From Methanolinea sp. (GTDB lineage: Archaea; Halobacteriota; Methanomicrobia; Methanomicrobiales; Methanospirillaceae): a stretch of 64,000 nucleotides of DNA. The translations under genes were made by a program, and so were the position numbers. Shown piece by piece: positions 33,699 to 43,252 of this stretch. Location of the stretch: positions 1,426,001 to 1,490,000 of the forward strand of contig CP064971.1 in assembly GCA_016699325.1 (NCBI GenBank), in the 5' to 3' direction. Position 1 is the stretch's first letter. Each line of letters begins with the position of its first letter. The notes beneath the pieces were generated by a model that worked only from the letters and a program-made list of their open reading frames with translations, ran no database searches and was not told the origin of the DNA.

Positions 33699-34446
33699 AA
33701 CAGTTCTGCTTAAGCTCGGGGGGGCAGTCCTCACGAGAAAGGATCAGGAGGGGATGATGCGGGAGGCAGTCATCGACGGAATCAGCAGGGAGATTGCCGA
33801 CCATGGCCCGCTGCCGCTCCTCATCGTTCACGGGGCTGGTTCCTGCGGACACCCTGAAGCGCGGAAGTTCGGGCTTTCCACCGGGCTCTCACCCGGGAAC
33901 CTCGCCGGAGTGGAAATAACCCACCGGGCGGTATCGCGGTTGAATGCCAGGCTCGTGGCATCGCTCCGGAGTGAAGGATGCGAGGCGGTCGGTATCCATC
34001 CATTCCATGCCGCTTATGCCGAGAACGGTCGGCTGGTCGCCATGGAGACCCGGCACATCCGGCAGATGGTTGACCGTGCCATAGTCCCAGTCTTGCACGG
34101 CGACGTTGTGATGGATGGCGTACGAGGGGTTTCGATAGTCTCCGGCGACCAGTTGGTGGTCTTCCTGGCCCGTGCTCTCGGGATCCGGCGGATCGGGCTC
34201 GCGACTGACGTTGATGGCGTCTTTGACGGTGAGCGGGTGATCCCAGAAATCACACCCGGCTTGATCGGAACAATAGCGATCGGAGCTTCACGGCACACCG
34301 ATGTAACCGGGGGGATGGAAGGCAAGGTGCAAGAGCTACTCGGGCTCGCCCAGGGAGGTACGAGTTCGGCCATCTTTCACGCCGACCGGATAGGGGACTT
34401 CCTGGACGGGCGCCCGCATGGCGGGACCGTGGTGAGAGGCGGATAG
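33691..34446 (+). CDS. Isopentenyl phosphate kinase
   Basis: 251 residues from ATG 33691. Amino-acid-kinase-fold enzyme of the archaeal modified mevalonate pathway, making isopentenyl diphosphate. Features: LLKLGGAVLTRKD, LIVHGAGSCGHPEA with the His that binds substrate phosphate, PVLHGDVVMD and ATDVDGVFDG. Its place between mvk and fni supports the assignment. Confidence 0.92.
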   Translation: MPETVLLKLGGAVLTRKDQEGMMREAVIDGISREIADHGPLPLLIVHGAGSCGHPEARKFGLSTGLSPGNLAGVEITHRAVSRLNARLVASLRSEGCEAVGIHPFHAAYAENGRLVAMETRHIRQMVDRAIVPVLHGDVVMDGVRGVSIVSGDQLVVFLARALGIRRIGLATDVDGVFDGERVIPEITPGLIGTIAIGASRHTDVTGGMEGKVQELLGLAQGGTSSAIFHADRIGDFLDGRPHGGTVVRGG

Positions 34447-34447
34447 C

Positions 34448-35533
34448 ATGGACCGGCGGGACCAGACATCATCAAGGAAACTGGACCACCTCCGTATCTG
34501 CCTTGAACGGAACATAGAACGGGGTGATCCCGGTTTTGGTGATGTCAGGCTGGTGCACAATGCGCTGCCCGAGTGCGACCTGGAGTTTATCGATACCGGG
34601 ATCGAGTTCCTCGGGCACAGCTTCGATGCTCCCCTCTTCATTGCCTCCATGACCGGCGGGCACCCAGATACCCGCGAGGTGAACCGGCGACTTGCCGGGG
34701 CGGCCGACCGTGCCGGAATCGGCATCGGAGTCGGCTCACAGCGGGCAGCACTCGAGCGGCCGGAGCTCGCCGACACCTTCTCCGTGGTCCGCGAGGCTGC
34801 GCCGCGAGCGTTTATCGCGGCCAATATCGGTGCGGTGCAGCTCCGCGATTACGGCCTGGAATGGGCAGACCGTGCCATCGACATGATTGATGCTGATGCT
34901 ATCACCGTACACCTTAACTTCCTGCAGGAAGCACTTCAACCGGAAGGAGACCACGATGCACGCAAATGTCTCCCGGCAATCGAGGAGCTCTGCAGGCAGT
35001 CACGAGTCCCCGTGATTATCAAGGAGACCGGGAGCGGTATCTCAGCGGCAACCGCCCGGCAATGCTGGGAGGCAGGCGTTGGAGCCATCGACGTTGGTGG
35101 ATGGGGGGGCACCAACTGGGCGGCGATTGAAGGCCTTCGCACAACGAACACGAACAGTCCGCCGGGAGGTGGGAGAGGTTCCATCTCGCGCATCTTCGAG
35201 GACTGGGGTATTCCCACCGTGGTCAGCCTCTGTGAGGTTGCCAAGACGGGGGGTCCGGTGATAGCTACCGGAGGAATAAGGAGCGGTATTGACATGGCGA
35301 AAGCCATTGCCCTTAGCGCCGATCTCTGCGGTGTCGCCCTGCCGCTCCTTGCCCCTGCCATGCAGGGAGAAGAGCAGGTGTCAGAAACCATTGCAGCGTA
35401 TGTGGAAGAATTGCGGATTGCGATGTTCCTTTCCGGGGCCAGGAACCTGGGGACACTGAGGGAGAAGCGGCCATACGTAATCGGAAGGACCCGCCAGATG
35501 CTGCAGTCACTGGAGGAAAATAATGGATATTGA
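34448..35533 (+). CDS. fni: Type 2 isopentenyl-diphosphate delta-isomerase
   Basis: 361 residues. FMN- and NADPH-dependent enzyme that interconverts IPP and DMAPP. Conserved parts: RKLDHLRICLERNIERG, FIASMTGGH, GIGVGSQRAAL, VHLNFLQEALQPEGD, and IDVGGWGGTNWAAIE; FMN phosphate binding near VIATGGIRSGID. Starts two bases after ipk and overlaps rnj by 11 bases. Confidence 0.95.
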   Translation: MDRRDQTSSRKLDHLRICLERNIERGDPGFGDVRLVHNALPECDLEFIDTGIEFLGHSFDAPLFIASMTGGHPDTREVNRRLAGAADRAGIGIGVGSQRAALERPELADTFSVVREAAPRAFIAANIGAVQLRDYGLEWADRAIDMIDADAITVHLNFLQEALQPEGDHDARKCLPAIEELCRQSRVPVIIKETGSGISAATARQCWEAGVGAIDVGGWGGTNWAAIEGLRTTNTNSPPGGGRGSISRIFEDWGIPTVVSLCEVAKTGGPVIATGGIRSGIDMAKAIALSADLCGVALPLLAPAMQGEEQVSETIAAYVEELRIAMFLSGARNLGTLREKRPYVIGRTRQMLQSLEENNGY

Positions 35534-36860
35534 GATAATTGCCGTTGGCGGATATGATGAGGTCGGGAGAAATATGACCGCCGTCCGCTGCGGAAAGGAG
35601 ATTATTATTTTTGATATGGGCCTCCGCCTGGACCAGGTCATGATCCACGAGGAAGCCGAAGTCGAGAATATGCATTCGCTGGATCTTATCCAGATGAAGG
35701 CAATCCCTGATGACACGATGATGAATACCGTGGAGGGCAGCGTGAAAGCTATCGTCTGCACTCACGGGCACCTGGACCATATCGGGGCCATCCCGAAGCT
35801 TGCCCACCGCTATAATGCCCCAATCATTTCCACGCCGTATACCACGGAACTGATCCGGCAGCAGATTGCCGGCGAGCAGAAATTCGGGGTCAACAACAAG
35901 CTTTTTGCCCTGAAGCAGGGGCAGAAGTACACCCTCTCGCAGAACGTCACGCTGGAATTCGTCCGGATGCAGCACAGTATCATCGATACGGTAACCGCCG
36001 TGCTGCACACCCCCAAGGGGGCGATCGTGTACGCCTGCGACTACAAGCTCGACCGGACCCCCGTCATCGGCGAGCCCCCGGATTTCGCGCGTCTGCGGCA
36101 GATAGGGAAGGAAGGGGTTCTTGGCCTGATCGTGGAGAGTACCTATATCGACAACCGCGGGCGGGCGCCGAGCGAGCGTATCGCACGCGACCTCGTTCGG
36201 GACACCATAACCAGCTACGAGGATGATAAGAATGCCATCCTCGTGAGCACTTTCTCCTCCCATATCGCCAGGGTCAAGACCATCGCTGAGTGTGCGGAAC
36301 AGATCGGGAGAAAACCCATCCTGCTCGGAAGATCCATGGAACGGTACAGTTCGACGGCAGAACAGATGAAATTGGTAGGGTTCCCAAAGGAGATGAGCAT
36401 GTTCGGGAACCGTAGGACGGTTGACCGGACGCTGCGCCGGATGATGAAGGCGGGAAAGGACAAATTCATGCCCATCATTACCGGCCATCAGGGCGAACCC
36501 GGATCCATCATGACCAGGATTGCCACCGGAGATACGCCTTACAAGATCGAGAAGGGAGACAAGGTGATCTTCTCGGCCAAGGTAATCCCGAACCCTATGA
36601 ATATCGGGCAACGCTACATGGTGGAGGCCCACCTCAACATGGCCGGTGCCCGTATCTTCCCGGATCTCCACGTGAGCGGCCATGCCTACCAGGAGGATCA
36701 CTACGAGTTCCTCCACCTGCTGAACCCTCAGCATGTCATTCCAGCCCATGGGCATGTCCGCATGACATCGGCATATGCAGAGTTTGCCGAGGGGATCGGG
36801 TTTACCCTTCACAACGATGTGCACGTGGTGACAAACGGACACCGTGTCAAATTGACGTAA
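35523..36860 (+). CDS. rnj: Ribonuclease J-type metallo-beta-lactamase
   Basis: 445 residues. Metal-dependent RNase with beta-lactamase and beta-CASP domains. Zinc ligands are in CTHGHLDHIGAIP (His81, His83, Asp85, His86). Later motifs: YACDYKLDRTP, the beta-CASP STFSSHIAR region, and near the C-terminus GHAYQEDHYEF with VIPAHGH. Archaeal RNase J is a 5'-3' exonuclease. In many archaea it accompanies the isoprenoid genes, as here. Confidence 0.93.
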   Translation: MDIEIIAVGGYDEVGRNMTAVRCGKEIIIFDMGLRLDQVMIHEEAEVENMHSLDLIQMKAIPDDTMMNTVEGSVKAIVCTHGHLDHIGAIPKLAHRYNAPIISTPYTTELIRQQIAGEQKFGVNNKLFALKQGQKYTLSQNVTLEFVRMQHSIIDTVTAVLHTPKGAIVYACDYKLDRTPVIGEPPDFARLRQIGKEGVLGLIVESTYIDNRGRAPSERIARDLVRDTITSYEDDKNAILVSTFSSHIARVKTIAECAEQIGRKPILLGRSMERYSSTAEQMKLVGFPKEMSMFGNRRTVDRTLRRMMKAGKDKFMPIITGHQGEPGSIMTRIATGDTPYKIEKGDKVIFSAKVIPNPMNIGQRYMVEAHLNMAGARIFPDLHVSGHAYQEDHYEFLHLLNPQHVIPAHGHVRMTSAYAEFAEGIGFTLHNDVHVVTNGHRVKLT

Positions 36861-36881
36861 TGTTTCAAGAAGGCGAACGGG

Positions 36882-37844
36882 ATGGATCTGAACGAATTTC
36901 TCGACAGCACCGCGCTCCAGGTGGACCGGCTCATCTACCGCTACTTCGGGAATGTTACCGGTGAGCTTGGCAAGGCAAGCGCCCATCTTCTTCTGGCTGG
37001 CGGGAAACGCCTACGCCCCGCGCTGCTCTTGCTTTCTGCCGATTCGGTGAGGAAGGGGAGCTCAATTGACGTGATGCCTGCAGCCCTTGCGCTGGAACTG
37101 ACCCACAGTTTCACCCTCATCCATGACGATATTATGGATGAGGATGAATTCCGGAGAGGAGTTCCGACGGTTCATACCCGGTGGGATGAGCCGACGGCCA
37201 TCCTCGCCGGCGATGTCTTATTTGCCAGTGCCTTTGAGTTCATCGCGATGGCCGATGCACCGGATAATGCGAAGGTGCGGGCGGTGTCTATGCTCGCCAG
37301 GACCTGCGTTGAAATCTGCGAGGGCCAGCATATGGATATCTCGTTCGAGGCCCGTGACGATGTCCTTGAGGATGAGTACCTCACCATGGTGGAGAAAAAG
37401 ACGGGGGTACTCTATGCCGCTGCTGCCGGAATAGGGGCCATTCTTGCCGGTGGGAAACCCGCCCATGCGGATGCTCTTTACGCCTTTGGCAAGGGCATTG
37501 GGATGGCATTCCAGATCCAGGATGACATCCTCGACCTCATGGCCCCGGCCGAAGTGAGCGGCAAGGACCGTGCCTCCGATCTACGCGAAGGGAAAAAGAC
37601 CCTGATCTCAATCAAGGCCCGGGAGAGAGGTTTCGATCTTGCTCCTTTCCAGCGGCCTCTCACGAACACCGAGATTGATACCGTGATCAGGCATCTCGAG
37701 GAGCTCGGCGTACTCGCTGAAGTCCGCGATACAGCCCGGAACCTAATCAGTACGGGAAAGCAGCGAATCGGTATCCTCCCAGCATCGGAAGAAAAAAAGC
37801 TGCTCATGAGTGTTGCCGACCACTTCCTCGCCCGGAGTTACTGA
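36882..37844 (+). CDS. idsA: Polyprenyl (geranylgeranyl/farnesyl) diphosphate synthase
   Basis: 320 residues. Builds the isoprenoid chains of archaeal lipids from IPP and DMAPP. First aspartate-rich motif DDIMDED at residues 82-88; second FQIQDDILDLMA. GGKRLRPALLLL, at about 40-52, binds IPP. Residues before the first motif are large enough to be unclear on chain length. Follows rnj by 21 bases; gltX starts one base after its stop. Confidence 0.93.
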   Translation: MDLNEFLDSTALQVDRLIYRYFGNVTGELGKASAHLLLAGGKRLRPALLLLSADSVRKGSSIDVMPAALALELTHSFTLIHDDIMDEDEFRRGVPTVHTRWDEPTAILAGDVLFASAFEFIAMADAPDNAKVRAVSMLARTCVEICEGQHMDISFEARDDVLEDEYLTMVEKKTGVLYAAAAGIGAILAGGKPAHADALYAFGKGIGMAFQIQDDILDLMAPAEVSGKDRASDLREGKKTLISIKARERGFDLAPFQRPLTNTEIDTVIRHLEELGVLAEVRDTARNLISTGKQRIGILPASEEKKLLMSVADHFLARSY

Positions 37845-37845
37845 C

Positions 37846-39534
37846 ATGGCTGACGAACTCAGGGAGGTTCTGTTCATCTTTGCCCTCCAGAACGCGGTCA
37901 AGCACAAGAGCCTTCCCAAAGCTGGTACGGTAATCGGTATGGTCATGGGGAAACATCCGGAGTTCCGGTCCCGTGCCAAGGAAGTGGCTGCCGTGATGGC
38001 CTCGGTGCTCGCTGAAGTTGCCGCACTCTCTTCCACTGAGCGCGAAGAGCGCCTGGCTGCCCTCGCACCCGATTTCACCGAGAATATGACAAAACCCCGG
38101 GTGCACGCCCGGGAGCTTCCCTTCCTCGAGAATGCAGAGCACGGCGTAGTGATGCGGTTTGCCCCAAACCCGAGCGGCCCCCTTCACCTCGGCCATGCCC
38201 GTGCAGCGGTTCTCAACGATGCGTATGTTCAGCGATACGGGGGAAAGTACATCCTCCGGATAGAAGACACCGATCCCAAGCGGGTCGACCCGGATGCTTA
38301 TGCCATGGTCAGGGAGGACATCGAATGGCTCGGACTCACCATCCACGAGGTCGTCTACCAGAGTGATCGTTTTGATCTCTATTACCGGTATGGTCGGGAG
38401 CTGGTCGAACGTGGCGGTGCATATGTCTGTACCTGCGAAAACGAGCAGTTCAGGCAGCTCAAGCTGGCCCGCCGGGCCTGCCCCTGCCGCGGTCTTACCG
38501 TGGATGAGAACCTCGGGCTCTGGGAACGTATGATTGCCGGAGAATTCTACGATGGTGAAGCATCGGTGCGGGTCAGGACCGAGCTCGAGCACCCTGATCC
38601 GGCCATGCGGGACTTCCCCGCTTTCCGGATCCTGCATGTCCCGCTCCATCCCAGGATCGAGGCTCACGTCTATCCCCTGATGAACTTCTCGGTGGCCGTG
38701 GACGACCACCTTCTGGGGGTGACCCATGTTATCCGGGGCAAGGATCATATCGCCAACACACGTCGGCAGCGTTATATCTTCGATTATTTTGGGTGGCCGG
38801 TCCCGGTTTACCGGCACTACGGAAGGATGGGGATTGAGGGGGTCATCCTCTCCACATCCCAGATGAGACAAGAGATCCGGTCCGGGGCCTGCCGGGGATG
38901 GGACGATATCCGGCTCGGAACCCTCCGTGCCCTGGCACGGCGGGGGATCCAGCCTGGTGCGGTGCGGGCGGCGATGATCGAGATTGGGATAGGCGATACG
39001 GACATCTCGTTTTCCTGGGACAACCTCTATGCGCACAACCGGACTATCGTGGACCCGATCGCGGACCGTTATTTTTTTGTTCCCGATCCGGTCTGCCTGA
39101 AGGTCCGGGATGCCCCGGTCCATACCGCCCGACCCCTCCTCCACCCGAACGATGCCGCCAGGGGAACGAGGACTCTGCCGTTTCTTGGTGAGGTGCTCAT
39201 CCCCCGCGAGGAAATCGGAAAGGCCCCGGACATGATCCGCCTCAAGGATCTATTTAATGTGCGGGTGGGGGTATCTGACGAGGAATACATACTCGCCTAT
39301 GCCGGGGAGGATCTGGCCGATGCACGGGCGTTAAAAGCCCCGATCATCCAGTGGCTCCCTGCAGAACTGGCGCTTCCCGCCATCCTCGAGACTCAGGACG
39401 GCCCGGTGAGCGGTGTCTGCGAGCCGGCAGCAGGCACACTCCAGGGAAAGGTGGTACAGTTTGAGCGGGTGGGTTTTGCCCGGATCGACCATGTGGAACC
39501 ACAAGAATTAATTGCTTATTTCTGCCACAGATAA
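37846..39534 (+). CDS. gltX: Glutamyl-tRNA synthetase, archaeal type
   Basis: 562 residues from ATG 37846. Charges tRNA-Glu. An archaeal N-terminal helical part is followed by the class I catalytic domain with PNPSGPLHLGHARAA (HIGH-like) and STSQMRQEI in the place of the KMSKS loop, as in archaeal and eukaryotic types. A cysteine-rich block CTCENEQF...RACPC binds zinc in related enzymes. Final superoperon gene with a clear link; the ABC1 kinase follows. Confidence 0.94.
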   Translation: MADELREVLFIFALQNAVKHKSLPKAGTVIGMVMGKHPEFRSRAKEVAAVMASVLAEVAALSSTEREERLAALAPDFTENMTKPRVHARELPFLENAEHGVVMRFAPNPSGPLHLGHARAAVLNDAYVQRYGGKYILRIEDTDPKRVDPDAYAMVREDIEWLGLTIHEVVYQSDRFDLYYRYGRELVERGGAYVCTCENEQFRQLKLARRACPCRGLTVDENLGLWERMIAGEFYDGEASVRVRTELEHPDPAMRDFPAFRILHVPLHPRIEAHVYPLMNFSVAVDDHLLGVTHVIRGKDHIANTRRQRYIFDYFGWPVPVYRHYGRMGIEGVILSTSQMRQEIRSGACRGWDDIRLGTLRALARRGIQPGAVRAAMIEIGIGDTDISFSWDNLYAHNRTIVDPIADRYFFVPDPVCLKVRDAPVHTARPLLHPNDAARGTRTLPFLGEVLIPREEIGKAPDMIRLKDLFNVRVGVSDEEYILAYAGEDLADARALKAPIIQWLPAELALPAILETQDGPVSGVCEPAAGTLQGKVVQFERVGFARIDHVEPQELIAYFCHR

Positions 39535-39582
39535 GTATTTCAGCCTGAAATGGAGCCGGATCTTCCGGCCTCGGTGTATTTC

Positions 39583-41226
39583 ATGGTCACCAAGCTCAAG
39601 CGCTACTGGCAGATTGCCGACATCCTTCTCAAATATGAGTTTGGATCCATCGTCCAGCGCCTTTTTCCCGGCACGTACCGGTTCCGGCGTTGCAAGGAGT
39701 GCGAGGTGGAACCGGTCACCTCGGTTTATATGCGGATGCGGATGGCCCTTGAGGAGCTTGGACCTACCTTCATCAAGTTCGGCCAGATAATGAGCACCCG
39801 GCCGGATCTGCTGCCGCCCGACCTGATCGCGGAGCTGAAGAAGCTTCAGGATCAGGTCGCGCCACTCCCGTTCGATGATATCCTGGCGGTTATCAGGGAC
39901 GAATGCCCTGATTTTTCATCGGCGTTCCTCACCATCGATGAAAAGCCCATTGCCTCGGCCTCCATCGCCCAGGTCCACCAATCCACCCTGAAGAACGGCA
40001 CGCAGGTGGCCTTGAAGGTGCAACGACCGGGCATCGCAGAAGTTATCGAGACAGATATTCTGATTCTCAAATCGTTTGCCAAACGAATCGAACGGTACTA
40101 TCCCGAGTATGCGGTATACAATCCTCAGGGTATCGTGGCCGATTTTGCGCGGCAGATTCACAAGGAACTCGATTTTATCCACGACGGGAAGAACGCCGCC
40201 CGTCTTCGTGTCAACATGCAGAACCTTGAGAAGGTCAGGGTCCCGAAGATCTACTGGGACCACAGCACGCGCCGCCTCCTGGTCATGGAGTATATCGAGG
40301 GTGTCCGGATAGACCATGTAGGAGAAATCAAAGCATTCGGCGTCGATCCGAAAGAGATTGCCGACCGCGGGTTCTATGCATACATGCAGCAGATCTTCGA
40401 GGACGGGTTCTTCCATGGCGATCCTCATCCTGGAAACCTCCTAGTCTCGAAAGATGGCACACTTAGCTTTCTCGATTTCGGGATTGTCGGCGTTATCTAT
40501 CCTGAACGGCGGTTCCACTTCATACATCTCCTCATGTCCATGATGTACCTTGACCCTGAGCTGATGCTCAAGGCTCTAGAACGCCTCGGCATAACGATTG
40601 CCGAGAGCGATCGCGATGAGCTGCGGGAAGAGATTTACCGGGCAATGCTCGAATCCGAGGGAGAGAGCGTCGGCCAGTACAACTTCAAGAGCATGAGCGA
40701 AGGGCTGACCGAGATCCTCCGGAACTACAGGATCACCATGCCACAGAACATGATGCTGATGCTCAAGGTGATGGTGATGGTGCTCGATGTCGGGGTAACT
40801 CTGGACCCATCGTTCAATTTCAGAGAGAAAGCGGAGCCTTACGTCCGGAAGCTGGGGAGGCGTGATAACCTCCTCGACCAGATCCTGTACCGGGCGAGCC
40901 ACTCGTTTTTTGAAACCATCGACGGCGTCTTCGAGATGCCGCGGACGGTGAACAAGACGCTGCGGGCCCTCTCGACGGGCACGGTCAAGATCGACATCGC
41001 CGATTCCGATATCTTCAAGCTCCAGCAGTCACTTGACAAGACGAGCGATAAGATTCTGATCGGGCTGATCGTCGCCGGCGTTGTGGTGGGATCGTCCCTG
41101 GTCCTGAATGTTGCAGATATCAGGATACCGGATTTTGTCTTCTACCTCGCCGCCCTCGCTTACGTTGTGGCAATCGTTATCGGGCTTTATACAATCTGGC
41201 ACGTGATGGGTGTCGCGCGAAGATGA
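39583..41226 (+). CDS. ABC1/UbiB-family atypical kinase
   Basis: 547 residues from ATG 39583, preferred over 39550 because GGTG lies just upstream and homologues begin like this. Family motifs: FIKFGQIMSTRPDLLP (KxGQ loop), IASASIAQVHQSTLKNG (alanine-rich nucleotide loop), VALKVQRPG, FFHGDPHPGNLL and LDFGIVG. Two membrane helices close the protein (about 495-515 and 522-545). UbiB-type proteins assist isoprenoid quinone metabolism elsewhere; methanogens lack ubiquinone, so the target here is unknown. Confidence 0.9.
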   Translation: MVTKLKRYWQIADILLKYEFGSIVQRLFPGTYRFRRCKECEVEPVTSVYMRMRMALEELGPTFIKFGQIMSTRPDLLPPDLIAELKKLQDQVAPLPFDDILAVIRDECPDFSSAFLTIDEKPIASASIAQVHQSTLKNGTQVALKVQRPGIAEVIETDILILKSFAKRIERYYPEYAVYNPQGIVADFARQIHKELDFIHDGKNAARLRVNMQNLEKVRVPKIYWDHSTRRLLVMEYIEGVRIDHVGEIKAFGVDPKEIADRGFYAYMQQIFEDGFFHGDPHPGNLLVSKDGTLSFLDFGIVGVIYPERRFHFIHLLMSMMYLDPELMLKALERLGITIAESDRDELREEIYRAMLESEGESVGQYNFKSMSEGLTEILRNYRITMPQNMMLMLKVMVMVLDVGVTLDPSFNFREKAEPYVRKLGRRDNLLDQILYRASHSFFETIDGVFEMPRTVNKTLRALSTGTVKIDIADSDIFKLQQSLDKTSDKILIGLIVAGVVVGSSLVLNVADIRIPDFVFYLAALAYVVAIVIGLYTIWHVMGVARR

Positions 41227-41277
41227 TATAACGAGGCGGCACCATCTGCGAGATTACTGCAGCCGGTCCCGCAGCAG

Positions 41278-41571
41278 TTATTCGTGTTCTTCTGCACCGG
41301 GACGGAAATATAGGCTGCAGTGGCAGCTTCCCTGCTCCTCAACCTCGTCCTTGTGGTACACGCAGGGACAGATAATCAGGGCATCCTTCTCCGCATCCCC
41401 GGTCCGGAGCCTGCAGGGACAGTAGGATTCTCCATACTTCCGTCGATTGCGAGCCAGTCCCCGGATAACGACATCCAGCTTTTTCTGGTCAGGGTTCAGG
41501 ACCCACCCATGCTCCTTTGCATACTTTTTCGCCCATTCCAGGATTTCCTCCTCGAGTTTATCTTCGGGCAT
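41278..41571 (-). CDS. Ferredoxin:thioredoxin reductase catalytic subunit-like protein
   Basis: 97 residues. Three Cys-x-Cys motifs (SYCPCR, ICPCVY, SCHCSL) match the catalytic subunit of ferredoxin-thioredoxin reductase, which uses a 4Fe-4S cluster beside a disulfide. It would reduce thioredoxin-like partners with ferredoxin electrons. It lies 15 bases after purQ on the same strand, so it is probably co-transcribed with the purine genes; no variable subunit is seen. Confidence 0.9.
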   Translation of the reverse strand: MPEDKLEEEILEWAKKYAKEHGWVLNPDQKKLDVVIRGLARNRRKYGESYCPCRLRTGDAEKDALIICPCVYHKDEVEEQGSCHCSLYFRPGAEEHE

Positions 41572-41586
41572 CGTTCATCTCCGCGC

Positions 41587-42291
41587 TCATGTACTCCCTG
41601 AACGCTCGATATATGCGATCATGGATAAAAAGACCTTCTTTCCATCTTCAGATCCAAGAATCAGTTCCGATGCCCGTTCGGGATGTGGCATCATGGCAAG
41701 GACGTTTTGCTCCTTGTTAAGGATACCGGTAATATTTTCCAGGGAACCGTTCGGGTTGCTCTCCGGGGTCAGGGCACCATCGGGCGAGCAGAAGCGAAAC
41801 GCAACCTGCTGGCTGGAAGAGAGTCCCTGGAGTACCCTATGCGGTGCGATGTATCGTCCCTCCTTATGGGCGATTGGGATCCGGATGACTTCCCCGGTAC
41901 GGTACAGGGAGGTGAAAGGTGAGTCGGACTTCTCGACCCGGAGGTACACCTTCCTGCATATGAACTCCGGATAGGCATTGGTGGAAAAGGTTCCCGGGAC
42001 AAGGCCGCTTTCAGCAAGGATTTGGGCACCGTTGCAGATGCCGAGCACCAGTCCCCCGCGTTTTGCATGGGACACGATCTCATCCATGATCGGTGTCCGT
42101 GCGGCAATAGCACCCGCCCGGAGGTAGTCGCCGTAGCTGAATCCGCCAGGGATGATCACTGCATCGTATGCCCGCCGGAGACCTTCCTTGTACCACAGGA
42201 GGTCAGTGTCGATTCCGCACACTTCGGAAACTGCATAATGGGCGTCCCGGTCGCAGTTACTTCCTCCGAACTGGATAACTGCAAACCTCAT
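41587..42291 (-). CDS. purQ: Phosphoribosylformylglycinamidine synthase glutaminase subunit
   Basis: 234 residues, start ATG 42291. Class I glutaminase that delivers ammonia to PurL. Motifs: FAVIQFGGSNCDRD at the start, IIPGGFSYGDYLRAGAIA, LGICNGAQIL with the nucleophilic Cys, and MMPHPERA with the His-x-Glu dyad. Overlaps purS by four bases. purL is not in the window. Confidence 0.95.
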   Translation of the reverse strand: MRFAVIQFGGSNCDRDAHYAVSEVCGIDTDLLWYKEGLRRAYDAVIIPGGFSYGDYLRAGAIAARTPIMDEIVSHAKRGGLVLGICNGAQILAESGLVPGTFSTNAYPEFICRKVYLRVEKSDSPFTSLYRTGEVIRIPIAHKEGRYIAPHRVLQGLSSSQQVAFRFCSPDGALTPESNPNGSLENITGILNKEQNVLAMMPHPERASELILGSEDGKKVFLSMIAYIERSGST

Positions 42292-42533
42292 CGATGGACC
42301 TCGATCTCGTACCGGTGGATTGCCGGGTTTGCGAGCAGGCGCTCGCACATCCTCCGCCCTTTCTCTTCAGCATCCCGGTAATCAGCGGCATCGAACCGGA
42401 TCAGGAAGACCCGTTCGGTCCGGATACCATCAGTAGGAAAGCCCAGGTTTTCCAGGGCGCGAGAGATAGCCTGAGCTTCAGGATCGAGCATCCCTTCCTT
42501 CAGTCCAATGGTAATCTTTGTAAGAAACATCAT
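42288..42533 (-). CDS. purS: Phosphoribosylformylglycinamidine synthase subunit PurS
   Basis: 81 residues. Small subunit that bridges PurQ and PurL. Pattern of the family: KITIGLKEGMLDPEAQAI, then LGFPTDGIRTERVFLI and CERLLANPAIHRYEIEV. Four-base overlaps with purC upstream and purQ downstream. Confidence 0.94.
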   Translation of the reverse strand: MMFLTKITIGLKEGMLDPEAQAISRALENLGFPTDGIRTERVFLIRFDAADYRDAEEKGRRMCERLLANPAIHRYEIEVHR

Positions 42534-43252
42534 TTCTGTTCATCTCCGGAGAGAGCCCGTGCCGCGACCTCCCGGTATACCGCGAGCACGTCTCCCTTCC
42601 CGAAGCGATACACGTCTTTGTCAAGGGATACGCCAGTGGCTGTGTCCCACAGGCGCATCGAGTCCATGCTGATCTCGTCCCCGACTACGATACGGTCTGC
42701 ATCGCGGCCAAACTCAAGCTTGAAGTCGACCAACGTGATGCCGATTTCAGCAAAGAACCGGCGCAGGACCGCGTTTACCCGGAGGGCGAGAGCTTTGATC
42801 TCGGCAAGTTCCTCGCGGCTGACCAGCCTGAGCGCGGTCACGATGATGTCATCATTGAGCATGGGGTCGCGGAGGAGATCGTCCTTGTAATCGATTACGA
42901 TGATCGGCGGGTCGAGATGCATCCCCTCTGGGACCGGGTAGTTCCTGGAGAGCGATCCCGCAGCGATGTTTCTCACGATCACTTCAAGAGGGATCATCCG
43001 GAGGTCCCTCACGATCATGCCGCAGTCCCCCTCCCTCCGGACGAAATGGGTAGGGATCCCATTATCCTCAAGGAGCGAGAAAATCTTTGCCGAGACCATG
43101 GCGTTCAGGCTTCCTTTGCTGGCGAGCACATCCTTCTTCCCGCCGTCGAATGCAGTGATATCGTCCCTGAACCGGACATAGAGATGTCCTGGGGTATCGG
43201 TCCGATAGAGAGACTTTGCCTTCCCGGTGTAGACTAGTTCACCCTGCTTCAC
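42530..43252 (-). CDS. purC: SAICAR synthetase
   Basis: 240 residues. Joins aspartate to CAIR in purine synthesis with ATP. Landmarks: GELVYTGKAKSLYRTD, FRDDITAFDGGKKDVL, GIPTHFVRR, LEVIVRNIAAGSL, and LVDFKLEFGRD. Four-base overlap with cofG upstream. Confidence 0.95.
   Translation of the reverse strand: MKQGELVYTGKAKSLYRTDTPGHLYVRFRDDITAFDGGKKDVLASKGSLNAMVSAKIFSLLEDNGIPTHFVRREGDCGMIVRDLRMIPLEVIVRNIAAGSLSRNYPVPEGMHLDPPIIVIDYKDDLLRDPMLNDDIIVTALRLVSREELAEIKALALRVNAVLRRFFAEIGITLVDFKLEFGRDADRIVVGDEISMDSMRLWDTATGVSLDKDVYRFGKGDVLAVYREVAARALSGDEQK

Noticed and set aside
35313..36986. 557-residue open frame on the minus strand
   Set aside because: Lies opposite the whole RNase J gene and has no motif of its own; a shadow caused by high GC and codon bias.
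37804..39144. 446-residue open frame on the minus strand
   Set aside because: Opposite gltX, which has clear class I synthetase motifs.
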